Source: CAZGMJ01 sp964526785
GTDB taxonomy: Bacteria; Planctomycetota; Phycisphaerae; Sedimentisphaerales; Anaerobacaceae
Assembly (NCBI GenBank): GCA_964526785.1
Contig: CAZGMJ010000068.1
Location: 1-27,545 of the forward strand
Direction: 5' to 3'
DNA length: 27,545 nucleotides
Below, one piece after another: positions 7,503 through 16,800 of this stretch (the first letter of the stretch is position 1; every line of letters starts with the position of its first letter). Both the position numbers and the translations under genes were made by a program. Under the pieces are notes generated by a model, which did no database searches, had not been told where the DNA came from, and saw only the letters and a list, made by a program, of their open reading frames with translations.

Positions 7503-7762
7503 ACTTCCCCTCTTTTTCTGCTGTGGCTTGGTGTACGTCGCCATCCGGCATTTGGCAGGGGACCATGCCGTATACTCTATTGTCCCGCCTCTGCTCAAAC
7601 TCGTGCAGGTGTCCCATCCGTCGACATATAGGCCTCTTTGCTGCGCCTTGCCGGATGGACAAGTTGAGGGTAATGTTTACAAGATGAAAGACCTGGGCTG
7701 CAGGCGCGCGCCGCGCAGACTTCGTGACCGGGTTTGAGTCAAGTACAGTGAGGTGACTCTCT
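7503..7762. other. Leader region of the FAD oxidoreductase gene, nothing identified
   Basis: About 260 bases between terminator copy 2 and the next start. No reading frame, promoter pair of good spacing or stable hairpin that I can support is visible, apart from the GAGG site about nine bases before the ATG at 7763. Confidence 0.5.
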
Positions 7763-9172
7763 ATGGTGAAAGAAATGAACAGACGCGAGTTGATGGGGGG
7801 TGGCATAGCCGCTGCAATGGGGGCTGCGTCGTACGGCGAACGCCGAGTGCAGGATAGTCCGAGCGACGAAGCGGTATGTCGTCAGGAGGCGATGAATATA
7901 CCTGTGGTCGAAACAGCGGATGTGGTGGTCTGTGGGGCAGGCCCGGCGGGCGTCGCCACCGCACTGGCAGCGTCGCGAGCCGGAGCAACAACGCGTTTGA
8001 TTGAGAGTAATGGATGCCTCGGCGGCGTTTGGACGGCCGGGTTATTGTGCTGGATACTGGATACGAAGGACAAGCCGGGAATTTTGCAGGAGATCCTCGC
8101 CAGCCTGCGCGACAACGGCGCGGGTTACGTCAACCAGAAAGGGCACTCTTTTGGATATGACGCCGAGGCGATGAAGCTGTTGCTCGAACAAATGTGCAGT
8201 CGGGCCGGTGTGCAGATTCGCCTGCATACTTCTGTTGTATCCGCTGAAGTTGCCGATGGACGGCTGAAAATGGCTGTCACGCAGTCCAAGTCCGGTCCGC
8301 AAGCCTGGGCCGGCAAAGCGTTCGTCGATGCCACCGGTGACGGCGACCTGGCTGCGCGGGCCGGATGTGGCTTCGACCTGGGCAGGGCCTCGGATGGGAT
8401 GGTTCAGCCGATGAGTATGATGGCGATCCTCACGGGCGTGCGGCATGAAGATATCAGAGAATTCGTACGCGGTCAGGAGAGCGACGCCAGTATTCCAAAA
8501 CGCAGGTTGCTGGCGGAAATGCATCGCGCCGGGGTCGATCCTTCCTATAGCATGCCGACTCTATTTCGTATTTACGACAACCTGTTTTGCCTGGCGGCCA
8601 ACCACGAATACGGCTGCTCCGCGATTGACGCCGATGACGTGACAGAGGCGACGCTCCATGCTCGGGCGGAGATAAACCGGATGGTGAAGGCGCTTCGCGG
8701 TCTGGGCGGGGTTTGGTCCGGGCTGCGGCTTGTAACGACAAACGAACATATCGGCGTTCGCGAAGGCCGGCGAATTCACGGCAGGTACACGGTGTCCAGC
8801 GAGGATTTGGTTAAGGGAGCCAGACATGAGGATGCTGTCTGCAGAACATATTTCGTGGTTGACGTGCATTCTCCAACCAGGGGCGAGGGCAAGGGAATCG
8901 CACGGACAGGCGTACGGGCCAAACCGTATGACATCCCCCTTCGCGCACTGATCGCGCGCGATGTGGACGGCCTGCTGACGGCGGGGCGCTGCATCAGTGG
9001 AGACTTTATCGCCCATTCGAGTTATCGCGTGACGGGCAATTCGGTTGCTCTCGGTCAGGCGGCGGGTGTTACGGCCGCACTGGCTGCGAAGAAGAACTGT
9101 CTGCCGCACGAGGTGCCCTGGGCGGATATACAGAGCACGCTGCAGCGGATCAACCAACATCCTGTGCCATAA
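7763..9172 (+). CDS. Exported FAD-dependent oxidoreductase (FAD_oxidored type)
   Basis: The protein has 469 residues. The N-terminus M-N-R-R-E-L-M followed by a Gly/Ala-rich stretch looks like a Tat signal, so it is probably exported folded with FAD bound. The dinucleotide-binding motif G-A-G-P-A-G is at residues 58-63, with Glu81 at the end of the second strand to hold the ribose. A second conserved segment, D-A-T-G-D-G-D-L-A-A-R-A-G, lies near 190. The C-terminal FAD-contacting segment (A-G-R-C-I-S-G-D, then G-N-S-V-A-L-G-Q-A-A-G) is near 410-440. This is the PF12831 family, expanded in planctomycetes and often found near sugar-degrading genes. The substrate is unknown; oxidation of a sugar or polyol is a guess. 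It is followed 150 bases later by an aldo/keto reductase gene, a likely partner. GAGG precedes the chosen start. Confidence 0.9.
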   Translation: MVKEMNRRELMGGGIAAAMGAASYGERRVQDSPSDEAVCRQEAMNIPVVETADVVVCGAGPAGVATALAASRAGATTRLIESNGCLGGVWTAGLLCWILDTKDKPGILQEILASLRDNGAGYVNQKGHSFGYDAEAMKLLLEQMCSRAGVQIRLHTSVVSAEVADGRLKMAVTQSKSGPQAWAGKAFVDATGDGDLAARAGCGFDLGRASDGMVQPMSMMAILTGVRHEDIREFVRGQESDASIPKRRLLAEMHRAGVDPSYSMPTLFRIYDNLFCLAANHEYGCSAIDADDVTEATLHARAEINRMVKALRGLGGVWSGLRLVTTNEHIGVREGRRIHGRYTVSSEDLVKGARHEDAVCRTYFVVDVHSPTRGEGKGIARTGVRAKPYDIPLRALIARDVDGLLTAGRCISGDFIAHSSYRVTGNSVALGQAAGVTAALAAKKNCLPHEVPWADIQSTLQRINQHPVP

Positions 9173-9322
9173 TCACTTCACTTCGGCGGATACCTCTTGG
9201 CGGGAGGGTGCTCTTCTTGGTGGTTGCCGGCTGCGCGGAAGAATCGAACTTGGTGGCGCAGTTGCCGGTAGTATGCAGAGGGCTTCGTATATATGTTTAG
9301 CCGCAACAAGAGGTTCTAAGAC

Positions 9323-10321
9323 ATGAATGATAGACTGAACCGACGACAATTTGTGAAGACTGCTCTGGCGGGGACCGCCTCGGCAACATTGGCCTCGAAA
9401 TTGACTTTTGCTAGTGAAAAGCAGCCTTTCGACCCCAAAGGTCTGCCGACCCGAAAGTTCGGCAAACTGGGCATTCGAGTGCCTCTGCTCGGCCATGGCC
9501 TGGGCGGCCGCTGGCTGTCGAACAAGGACGATGACGAAGCATTGGCGGATTTGGAGCATGCCCTCGATAACGGCGTGTTCTACTGGGACACGGCGGCCAT
9601 ATATGAGAATGAGCGGATTTCCAGTGAGCAGCGCCTCGGCAGACTCTTGCCGAGCCGTCGAAAAGAAGTCTTTCTGGTATCAAAGGTCAGAGAGCGCAGC
9701 GCAGACAAGGCCAGGGCGAGTATCGAAAGAAGCCTCAGGCGGCTGCGTACCGATTATATCGACCTGATGCACGTGCATTCAATACAAAGCGTCCGAGACG
9801 CCGAGTTGCTGGGTGAGCCCGGGAAGGTACTCAGGGTGCTTGAAGAATACAAATCCCAGGGGATTATCAGGCATATCGGTTTCACGGGCCACACTTCGGC
9901 CGAAGGCATGAAAAGGGCGGCCGAGTTATACGATTTCGAAGTAATGATGATCGCCCTCAATCATGTCAGGGAACTTGGCTGGGTGCGCATTGGACACGAG
10001 CCCTTTGAACAGCAGGCAATGCCTTATGCGGCCCAGAAGGGCATTGCAGTCGTTGCCATGAAAGTCATCGCCCCGAGAAGATCGGTACAGGGACTATCGG
10101 TTGAAGATCTGGTCCGCTACGCCCTGACCGACCGGCGATTCTCACTGGCCGTAATCAGCATGAACAGCAGAGCTCAGCTAGAAGATAATCTGCGTATCAT
10201 CAGAGATTTCAAACCTCTTGATCCCGGGAAAATGAAGCGGATGAGAGTTGCGCTCGAGCCGTTCTATCGCGGAGATAACGTCGCCTGGATGCAGCCGGAC
10301 TATCTGGACGGCTTCTCTTAA
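9323..10321 (+). CDS. Tat-exported aldo/keto reductase
   Basis: The protein has 332 residues. R-R-Q-F-V-K-T-A-L followed by an Ala/Thr-rich stretch is a good Tat signal, with cleavage probably near residue 30. The remainder is an AKR TIM barrel. The catalytic tetrad can be placed at Asp89, Tyr94, Lys121 (V-S-K) and His152 (in D-L-M-H-V-H). A C-terminal segment A-V-I-S-M-N-S-R-A-Q-L-E-D-N is the usual cofactor-phosphate contact of this subgroup. AKRs need NADPH, which is not available outside the cytoplasm; Tat export with cofactor already bound, as known for glucose-fructose oxidoreductase, would solve this. The substrate is unknown. AGAGG lies about nine bases before the ATG. The gene probably shares a transcript with the FAD oxidoreductase upstream. 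Confidence 0.92.
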   Translation: MNDRLNRRQFVKTALAGTASATLASKLTFASEKQPFDPKGLPTRKFGKLGIRVPLLGHGLGGRWLSNKDDDEALADLEHALDNGVFYWDTAAIYENERISSEQRLGRLLPSRRKEVFLVSKVRERSADKARASIERSLRRLRTDYIDLMHVHSIQSVRDAELLGEPGKVLRVLEEYKSQGIIRHIGFTGHTSAEGMKRAAELYDFEVMMIALNHVRELGWVRIGHEPFEQQAMPYAAQKGIAVVAMKVIAPRRSVQGLSVEDLVRYALTDRRFSLAVISMNSRAQLEDNLRIIRDFKPLDPGKMKRMRVALEPFYRGDNVAWMQPDYLDGFS

Positions 10322-10477
10322 AAGTGGCGGACAAACTGAAATGGCAGCCACATGCGCATTGTACGCCGGATTCCTGCACACGTATTTCGGTGACGGCGGC
10401 ATCACCGCCTTGGAGTCGAATTCTCTGGCCGGGTGACGGTATTGGCTTGTCGCCGGCCTGTGGTCTCTACGCTTCGC

Positions 10478-13400
10478 TTATCGGTCGACCGTTTTTTGCC
10501 ACACTCTGACATAGTCGACGAACATGTAGGATGGATTGGGTGTCTTATCAGTCGGCCAACCAGGCCCCAGGGCCAGATTCACAAGCGGAAACAGGGGTGT
10601 TTTGACCGAATCGGGTGTCTGCTGTCGATGCAGTTCGACGCCGTCGAAATAGAGCGTAATATGTCGCTCATCGATCATCACGCCATAAGTGTGAAAACCC
10701 TCTTCCATGCCGAATACAACGAAGCGCTCGCCTTCATGCTTGCTCTCGGCTCCGTCCCGTCCCCATTGGTGTAGCACGTAGTGCAGTCTCCACGGCCAGT
10801 GTCCGTAATGTTCGACGACGTCTATTTCAGGATTCACTCGCGGACCCGTGTTGCCCGGCAAGCCCTTAAGACTCTTGAGACCCATCAGCCAGAAGGCCGG
10901 CCACGTCCCCGGCCCTTTCGGAAACTTTGCTTTGCACTCGAAGTAACCATACTGCTGCTTGAAGCCGCGCCCGTTTGGATCGACTGCAGAGAGCAGGCCG
11001 CTTCGCCACCGTCCGTCTTGCTTGCGGGCTTCTATACGCAGCACACCGTCCCTAACCGTGAAGGGAAAGTCAGGCTGCGGATCTGTGAATCTGGCGTCGC
11101 CGAAATCGCCGTACCAGGGAGTGTGGGCGATCCAGCGGGTCCCACCCGGTCCCGCCGGTCCCCAGGCCGAAATGCTCAGTTCGTCAAACTGTTCGTCAAG
11201 AGTGAGATGGTATCCGGTCAGGTCAAGTGTCCTGACGCCGGGTCTTGGAATTGGAGCATTGCTGTCGACGGTAAGGACCCCGATCTGGTATCGCCGCTCG
11301 TCCACCTCGGCGACCCCCGGTCCATGGGCAAGAGGCCGTTTGCCGCTTTTCTTGTCGTAGAGTCCTGCATAAACGGCATAAGAGCCCTGTGCCAATGAGA
11401 CGTCGACCGACCGCTTGTCCTGCACCTCCCATTGGGGCAAAGGCACTGTACGAGTGTATTGAACGTATCCACTCCATTCGGAGGTTGGTGTTGGCGGTTG
11501 ATGGTCGTCCTGGAGCACGATCCCGCCCGCCCGATTCACGAAGTGTACGAAGGCTGTATAGTCCTTTTCGAGCGGCACAGCCTGCCAGCGATACGTAATC
11601 CGAAAGCCGCCGTCCGGCCGACTTCGAAGGTCTTCGGGGTGCGCCTTTAGAATGGAAACGGTCTTTTCCCCCGGAGCGCTGTTTCGAACTGGAGTGGTCG
11701 CAACCCGGAACGGCGCGGCGGATTCCATGCCGGTGCCGAGATAGAAGCCCGTGTGCGCAGGCTGGTTGTAGGCTACGTTCTGCCATGCAACACCGAGGCG
11801 GTAAACCGGATCGTGCATCAACGCGGGCAGACGGTGTCGCGTCGGAATCGTCGTGGTGAAAATGCGCAGTTCGCTGCCGTCACCGGTTCGCCAGATGACC
11901 TCCTCCCGCCAGTCGCCGAGTATGTCCGCGCAGAGACACGGATTCGCTTTGCTGCCGTTGTTTGAGACGCAGTCAAAATCCCGGCCGGACAGTAATTGCT
12001 CGGTTTCACTCCCGGCCCACTCCCACTTGGCGATGGTGTCGCCGTCGAGGATCTCGCGCAGGAGGTCGCCGTCCCACCACACGCCCATATTGCACGAACG
12101 CGGCTTGTCCTTAGATATCTGTTCGCCTCTGCAATTATACAACCCGTCGGAACTGTTCGCCCAGCATTCATAGCCGTCGTGGCGCGGGTCGATATCCATT
12201 GCCAGGCCTCTGCCGGGATCGCGCAGCGTCAGGCCCCATAGCACCTCGCCCGTTGCTGCATCCCGCAAATTCGCTCCGTAAGGATGTCCCGGTCGTTCGT
12301 GGATCGCCCATATCTCCAGTCCGGGACGCAGCGGATCGATGTCCGAAAGGTGCATCGCGTCACCATGCCCGAGGCTGGTGGTATACAGGCCTGTTCCGTC
12401 GTCGTCGACTGCACAGGCTCCGTAGATGATCTCATCTCTGCCGTCTCCATCCACGTCTGCTACGCTGAGATTGTGATTGCCCTGGCCGGCGTACTTCTCA
12501 TTGCCGGGTGAGCCATCGCCGCTATCGAACGTCCAGAGATGTGTGAGCCTGCCGTCGCGCCAGTTCCAGGCCGCCAGGACTGTCCGCGTATAATATCCCC
12601 GACACATGACGAGGCTGGGGCGCCGGCCGTCGAGATATGCAATGCATGCGAGAAAACGATCCACCCGATTGCCGTAATCGTCCCCCCAGTCCTCCACATC
12701 GCCTCGGGGTGGGATGTAATCCGCAGTTGCCATCGCCGCACCGGTCCGGCCGTCAAAGATGGTGAGGAATTCGGGGCCCTCGAGAATGTACCCTCGTGCG
12801 TTGCGGTAGTCTGCGTCCGCTTCGCCGATAATCTTCCCCGTTCCATCGACAGTGCCGTCGGCGGTCTTGCATGCAACTTCCGCTCGGCCGTCGCCATCGA
12901 GGTCGTATACCATGAACTGCGTGTAGTGGGCGCCCTCGCGAATGTTCCGCCCGAGGTTTATCCTCCAGAGAAACGTACCGTCCAGCTTATAGGCTTCGAG
13001 TACGGGTTCGTCCGTAATCCCGCCTCTGGAGTTATCCTGTCCTCGGCCAGCTTGGTGCAGAACGATCTCATACTGGCCGTCGCTGTCGAGATCACCGACG
13101 GAAGCGTCATTCGGCCTGTAGCCTTTAGGTGTTCGCAGCGGTATGGACAGGTATGGCCGGGCCGGAGCACCGGCCGGCAATTCGAAGGCTCTGCTCGCAT
13201 CTACCTCGCGGCCATGCAGAATCGGCCGGACGAACCATGCGTTGGTACAGCTTGGGTCTGAGTCCGAGTCCAGGTAGTTGCTGCCGGCAATCGGCACATC
13301 ATTAAGTCTGATTGCCTCCTCATTGCCGGACAAGCGATACAGGTTGAATGTGATATCGCAAGGGTCCGTTGCAAATATGCGCCAGCTTACGAACACTCGG

Positions 13401-13519
13401 CCCCCGTCCTGCCTGATCGCGACAAGTCCGCGGTCGAGTTTCTCCATTTGACGCTGGCCCGATGCGACCGCAGTCGCAATAAATGCTATGATGACGATGT
13501 TGAACGCATATCTGGACAT
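10478..13519 (-). CDS. PL11 rhamnogalacturonan lyase fused to a GH16 glycosidase
   Basis: The protein has 1013 residues with a Sec signal peptide (about 1-21). Residues 24-600 match PL11 lyases of the YesW/YesX type: M-E-x-L-D-R-G at the start, V-S-W-R, repeated calcium loops (DLDSDGQYE, DLDGDGRAE, DVDGDGRDE) and the C-terminal Y-R-L-G-V-A-W-Q-N-V-A-Y-N-Q-P. This domain cleaves rhamnogalacturonan I by beta-elimination. Residues about 618-755 form a beta-rich linker domain of unknown type. Residues about 765-1010 are GH16: W-P-A-F-W-L-M precedes the catalytic E-I-D-V-V-E (nucleophile Glu898, Asp900, acid/base Glu903). GH16 cuts beta-1,3/1,4-glucans or galactans; I cannot tell which. The join is in one uninterrupted frame. 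The ribosome binding site is weak. The two partner activities in one chain are unusual. Confidence 0.92.
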   Translation of the reverse strand: MSRYAFNIVIIAFIATAVASGQRQMEKLDRGLVAIRQDGGRVFVSWRIFATDPCDITFNLYRLSGNEEAIRLNDVPIAGSNYLDSDSDPSCTNAWFVRPILHGREVDASRAFELPAGAPARPYLSIPLRTPKGYRPNDASVGDLDSDGQYEIVLHQAGRGQDNSRGGITDEPVLEAYKLDGTFLWRINLGRNIREGAHYTQFMVYDLDGDGRAEVACKTADGTVDGTGKIIGEADADYRNARGYILEGPEFLTIFDGRTGAAMATADYIPPRGDVEDWGDDYGNRVDRFLACIAYLDGRRPSLVMCRGYYTRTVLAAWNWRDGRLTHLWTFDSGDGSPGNEKYAGQGNHNLSVADVDGDGRDEIIYGACAVDDDGTGLYTTSLGHGDAMHLSDIDPLRPGLEIWAIHERPGHPYGANLRDAATGEVLWGLTLRDPGRGLAMDIDPRHDGYECWANSSDGLYNCRGEQISKDKPRSCNMGVWWDGDLLREILDGDTIAKWEWAGSETEQLLSGRDFDCVSNNGSKANPCLCADILGDWREEVIWRTGDGSELRIFTTTIPTRHRLPALMHDPVYRLGVAWQNVAYNQPAHTGFYLGTGMESAAPFRVATTPVRNSAPGEKTVSILKAHPEDLRSRPDGGFRITYRWQAVPLEKDYTAFVHFVNRAGGIVLQDDHQPPTPTSEWSGYVQYTRTVPLPQWEVQDKRSVDVSLAQGSYAVYAGLYDKKSGKRPLAHGPGVAEVDERRYQIGVLTVDSNAPIPRPGVRTLDLTGYHLTLDEQFDELSISAWGPAGPGGTRWIAHTPWYGDFGDARFTDPQPDFPFTVRDGVLRIEARKQDGRWRSGLLSAVDPNGRGFKQQYGYFECKAKFPKGPGTWPAFWLMGLKSLKGLPGNTGPRVNPEIDVVEHYGHWPWRLHYVLHQWGRDGAESKHEGERFVVFGMEEGFHTYGVMIDERHITLYFDGVELHRQQTPDSVKTPLFPLVNLALGPGWPTDKTPNPSYMFVDYVRVWQKTVDR

Positions 13520-13874
13520 ATCGAGCTTTCACCATTTGCTTTACGATTCGTTCGTTCTTCTATATGGCGCATCTGCGACAGGTGCCTCAGCGACTCAAGA
13601 CGCAAGTGAGTATAGCACCGCGTTGATCTCAGGTCCACCCGTGCGAGGGGCCATACTGTAATGACCGCTTTCATATGCATGGCAACATGCCTTTGCGAGC
13701 AACCACGCATGTTGCATGCGGGGCAGACACTGAGATCTGATGCCGCCCCTGTCGCTCGGTTCGATTCTTGCGGAGGTTGAAATGTTTCCGCCCTCTGTGT
13801 TACGATATACACCGCCGGGCACGGTTGTCTGGCAAGCACATGATAGCCCTGCAATTAATGAAGGATAGTTTCCT
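13520..13874. other. Divergent intergenic region with an inverted repeat
   Basis: A 355-base gap between the minus-strand PL11-GH16 gene and the plus-strand methyltransferase/PQQ gene, so it should hold both promoters. I find no well-spaced promoter pair that I would defend. The one clear structure is the inverted repeat at 13677-13719. AAGGA precedes the plus-strand ATG at 13875. Confidence 0.5.
13677..13719. repeat. Imperfect inverted repeat, candidate operator or cruciform
   Basis: GCATGGCAACATGC (13677-13690) and GCATGTTGCATGC (13707-13719) are reverse complements except for one extra G. The 16-base centre contains the smaller inverted pair TTGC and GCAA. It sits in the middle of a divergent promoter region and is not followed by a T-run, so it is better explained as a protein-binding site than a terminator. 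Confidence 0.5.
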
Positions 13875-16800
13875 ATGAGTATGCACCATATTCTACGCGC
13901 GGCTGTAATCGTCTTATTCGCGTTGACGACCTCTGTATGGTCGGAAGCATGTGATGCACAAGATTCGGCTATAAAGACGGCTGGGCAGATACTCGCTGCC
14001 ACAGGAGTCAAGGGTGGGCTTGTGGTCCATATCGGCTGCAGTGACGGCGTGTTGACCCGTGCAATGCGGGTGAATGAGCGATATCTGGTCCACGGCCTGG
14101 ACACCGATCCTGCCCGCGTCGCCCGCACGCGGCGGCTTCTTCACGACAGCAATCTTTATGGTCCTGTATCCGCGGACTGTTTCGACGGACGCAATCTGCC
14201 GTATGTCGATGGCATTGTGAACCTCGTCGTCGCTCAAGAGTTGGGCGATGTCACCTCAGCCGAGATCAGGCGGGTGCTGGCGCCGGAAGGTGTGGCTTAC
14301 GTCCGGCGTAACGGAACGTGGGATAAGATGACCAAAGAACGGTCGAGTGCCGTGGATGAGTGGACCCATTTCCTTCACGACGCATCGGGCAACGCTGTGG
14401 CCGCCGACGAACGCGTCGGCCCGCCCACGCGCTTGCGGTGGGTGGCCGGGCCGAGATGGTGCCGCAGTCATGAGTTCCCGAGCAGCGTCGCCGCGGCGGT
14501 CACCAGTGGTGGCCGTGTCTTCACGATCTTCGACGAAGGCCCGACCGGCGTCTACGAAAGACTGCCGCAACACAGCATGCTGGTTGCCCGGGACGCCTAC
14601 AACGGTGTACTGCTCTGGAAAGTGCCTCTGCAACGCTGGCAACCCGAGTTCGGCACGGGCAGAGGCAATCGGTGGAACATTCACCACACCATTCCCCGAC
14701 GACTTGTTGCCCAAGATAGCCATGTGTACGCCACCCTTGGTTTTCTGCATTCGCCTGTATCGGTGCTCGATGCCGCGACGGGTGAGGTTCTCACAGAAGC
14801 GCTGGGTGGGACCAAAGGGACCGATGAAATGGTGCTCAGCGACGACATTCTGGTCGTGAAGATCACGAAAGATCGATCAGTGGCGGCGACCGCCAGAATC
14901 AACACAGACTCGCTCAACGATGCGCTGGCAGCCGTCGACACTGCGACGGGCAGACAGCTTTGGCGAAAGGAGAACATTCGCGTAATTCCATATGCCCTGG
15001 CCGCGCTGTCGGGGCGAGTCGTCTACCACAACCTCGAAGAAATCACCTGTATCGATCTCAAGACTGGTGAGCAGCTGTGGCGTACTCCTCACAGGATACT
15101 CTCAACGTTGGGTGCGGTCAGTACACTCGTGATCCACGACGATGTCGTTCTGTTTCACGGACACGGGCAGGTCGTGGACGAGGACAAGAAGAGCAAGAGA
15201 GGCTTCTACCTGACGGCTGTCAATCTAAGCGATGGCCGGATTTTGTGGAAAAGGCGGGGCGGACGGGGACAGGCCGCCGCCTGTACGCAACCGACGGACC
15301 TTTTCGTAGTTGATGGAACAACCTGGTGCGGCGGTTCGCTCGATGGATACGATCTTCGAACGGGACGCGTCGAGCACACGCTGTCACTGGACAAACTCAT
15401 CTCTCCGGGACATCATTATCGCTGTCATCGCAGCAAGGCGACGCAGCGGTTTCTGATCTGGCCCAAGCGCGGAGCCGAGTTCGTCGATGTCAGTGGCAAC
15501 GATCACATGCGCCACGACTGGCTCCGGGCGCCGTGTTTCACAGGATTGATGCCCGCCAACGGCTTGCTCTACGTTCCACCCAGCCAGTGCTTCTGCTATC
15601 CTGGCGTGAAAGTGTCCGGATTTCTTGCTATGTCCACCGGAGGCGCGGATGAAGTGGCACCACCGGGGAACGCTTCTTTGGAACGAGGTCCCGCCTATGG
15701 GACCGTTCCGGATACGTATGCAGAATCGACGGCCGACTGGCCCATGTATCGCCGCGATATACAGCGAAGCGGGAGCACTCAGATGTCCATGCCGGCTGAA
15801 CTCAGCCGGTGTTGGGATGTTGATCTTGCATGTGCGGGTTCCCAGGCAATTGTTGCGGACAACCGACTTTGGATAGCGGAGAAGGAAGCGCATCGCATTC
15901 GATGTTTGGATGTAAGCACCGGAGAAGATGTATGGCATTTCACGGCCGGAGCGCGGGTCGATTCGGCGCCCACAGTCCACAAAGGATGTGTGTTATTTGG
16001 ATGTCGGGACGGCTCGGTCTATTGCTTGCGGGCAACGGACGGAGCCCTGGTCTGGCGTTTCGATGCAGCGCCTGAGGATCGGCGCACAGTTTCGTATGGC
16101 CAGTTGGAATCTCTATGGCCCGTAAAAGGCAGCGTGCTCGTTCAGAAAGGTGTCGTTTACTTCGCGGCCGGCAGGTCGTCTTTCCTAGACGGAGGTATCA
16201 TGGTCTATGCCCTGAACGCTCAGACGGGAGATGTCCTCCACCGTCATCATCTCCAGGGTCCCCAGCCGGATGTCAGGACGGATGTTGGCTCTCCTTTCGC
16301 TATGGAAGGGGCCCTGCCCGATCTTATGGTGAGTGACGGAGACAACCTGTATATGCAGCGAATCAAGTTCGATGGACATTTGAACCGCCTGCCAACGAAG
16401 CAGGAAAGTTCGCTTGGGGAATTGGACATGGGCTCGCCCCATCTAGTGGCTACCGGCGGCTTTCTCGACGATACGGGTTTCGATCGGCTGTACTGGATGC
16501 ATAGTCGGCGCTGGCCTGGTTTCTATTTTGCTCAGCACGCGCCCAAGAGCGGCCAGCTTGTGGTCTTTGACAGCAGCACAGTCTACGCTGTCAAGTACTT
16601 CTACCGCCGAATTCAATGGAGTCCCGCCTTTATCCCGGGAGATAAAGGATACCTGCTTTTCGCCGACGGAATCGACAACGAACCTGCCCTGCTTGGAAGC
16701 CGTGACAGGCAGTCGGGTCTCGACTGGTTGCCGCAGGAATCCTATACGGACAAGCACCGCCGAGGCGGTCGCGAGGTGGAGAAAGGCACCGGTTACGTAC

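Noticed and set aside
7501..7806. Minus-strand frame of 101 codons before the FAD oxidoreductase
   Set aside because: It overlaps the start of a well-supported gene, has low-complexity basic composition and no ribosome binding site.
10482..10497. CGGTCGACCG followed by TTTTTT as a terminator for the aldo/keto reductase gene
   Set aside because: The palindrome would leave only a three-base-pair stem after looping, and it lies within the last codons of the convergent gene.
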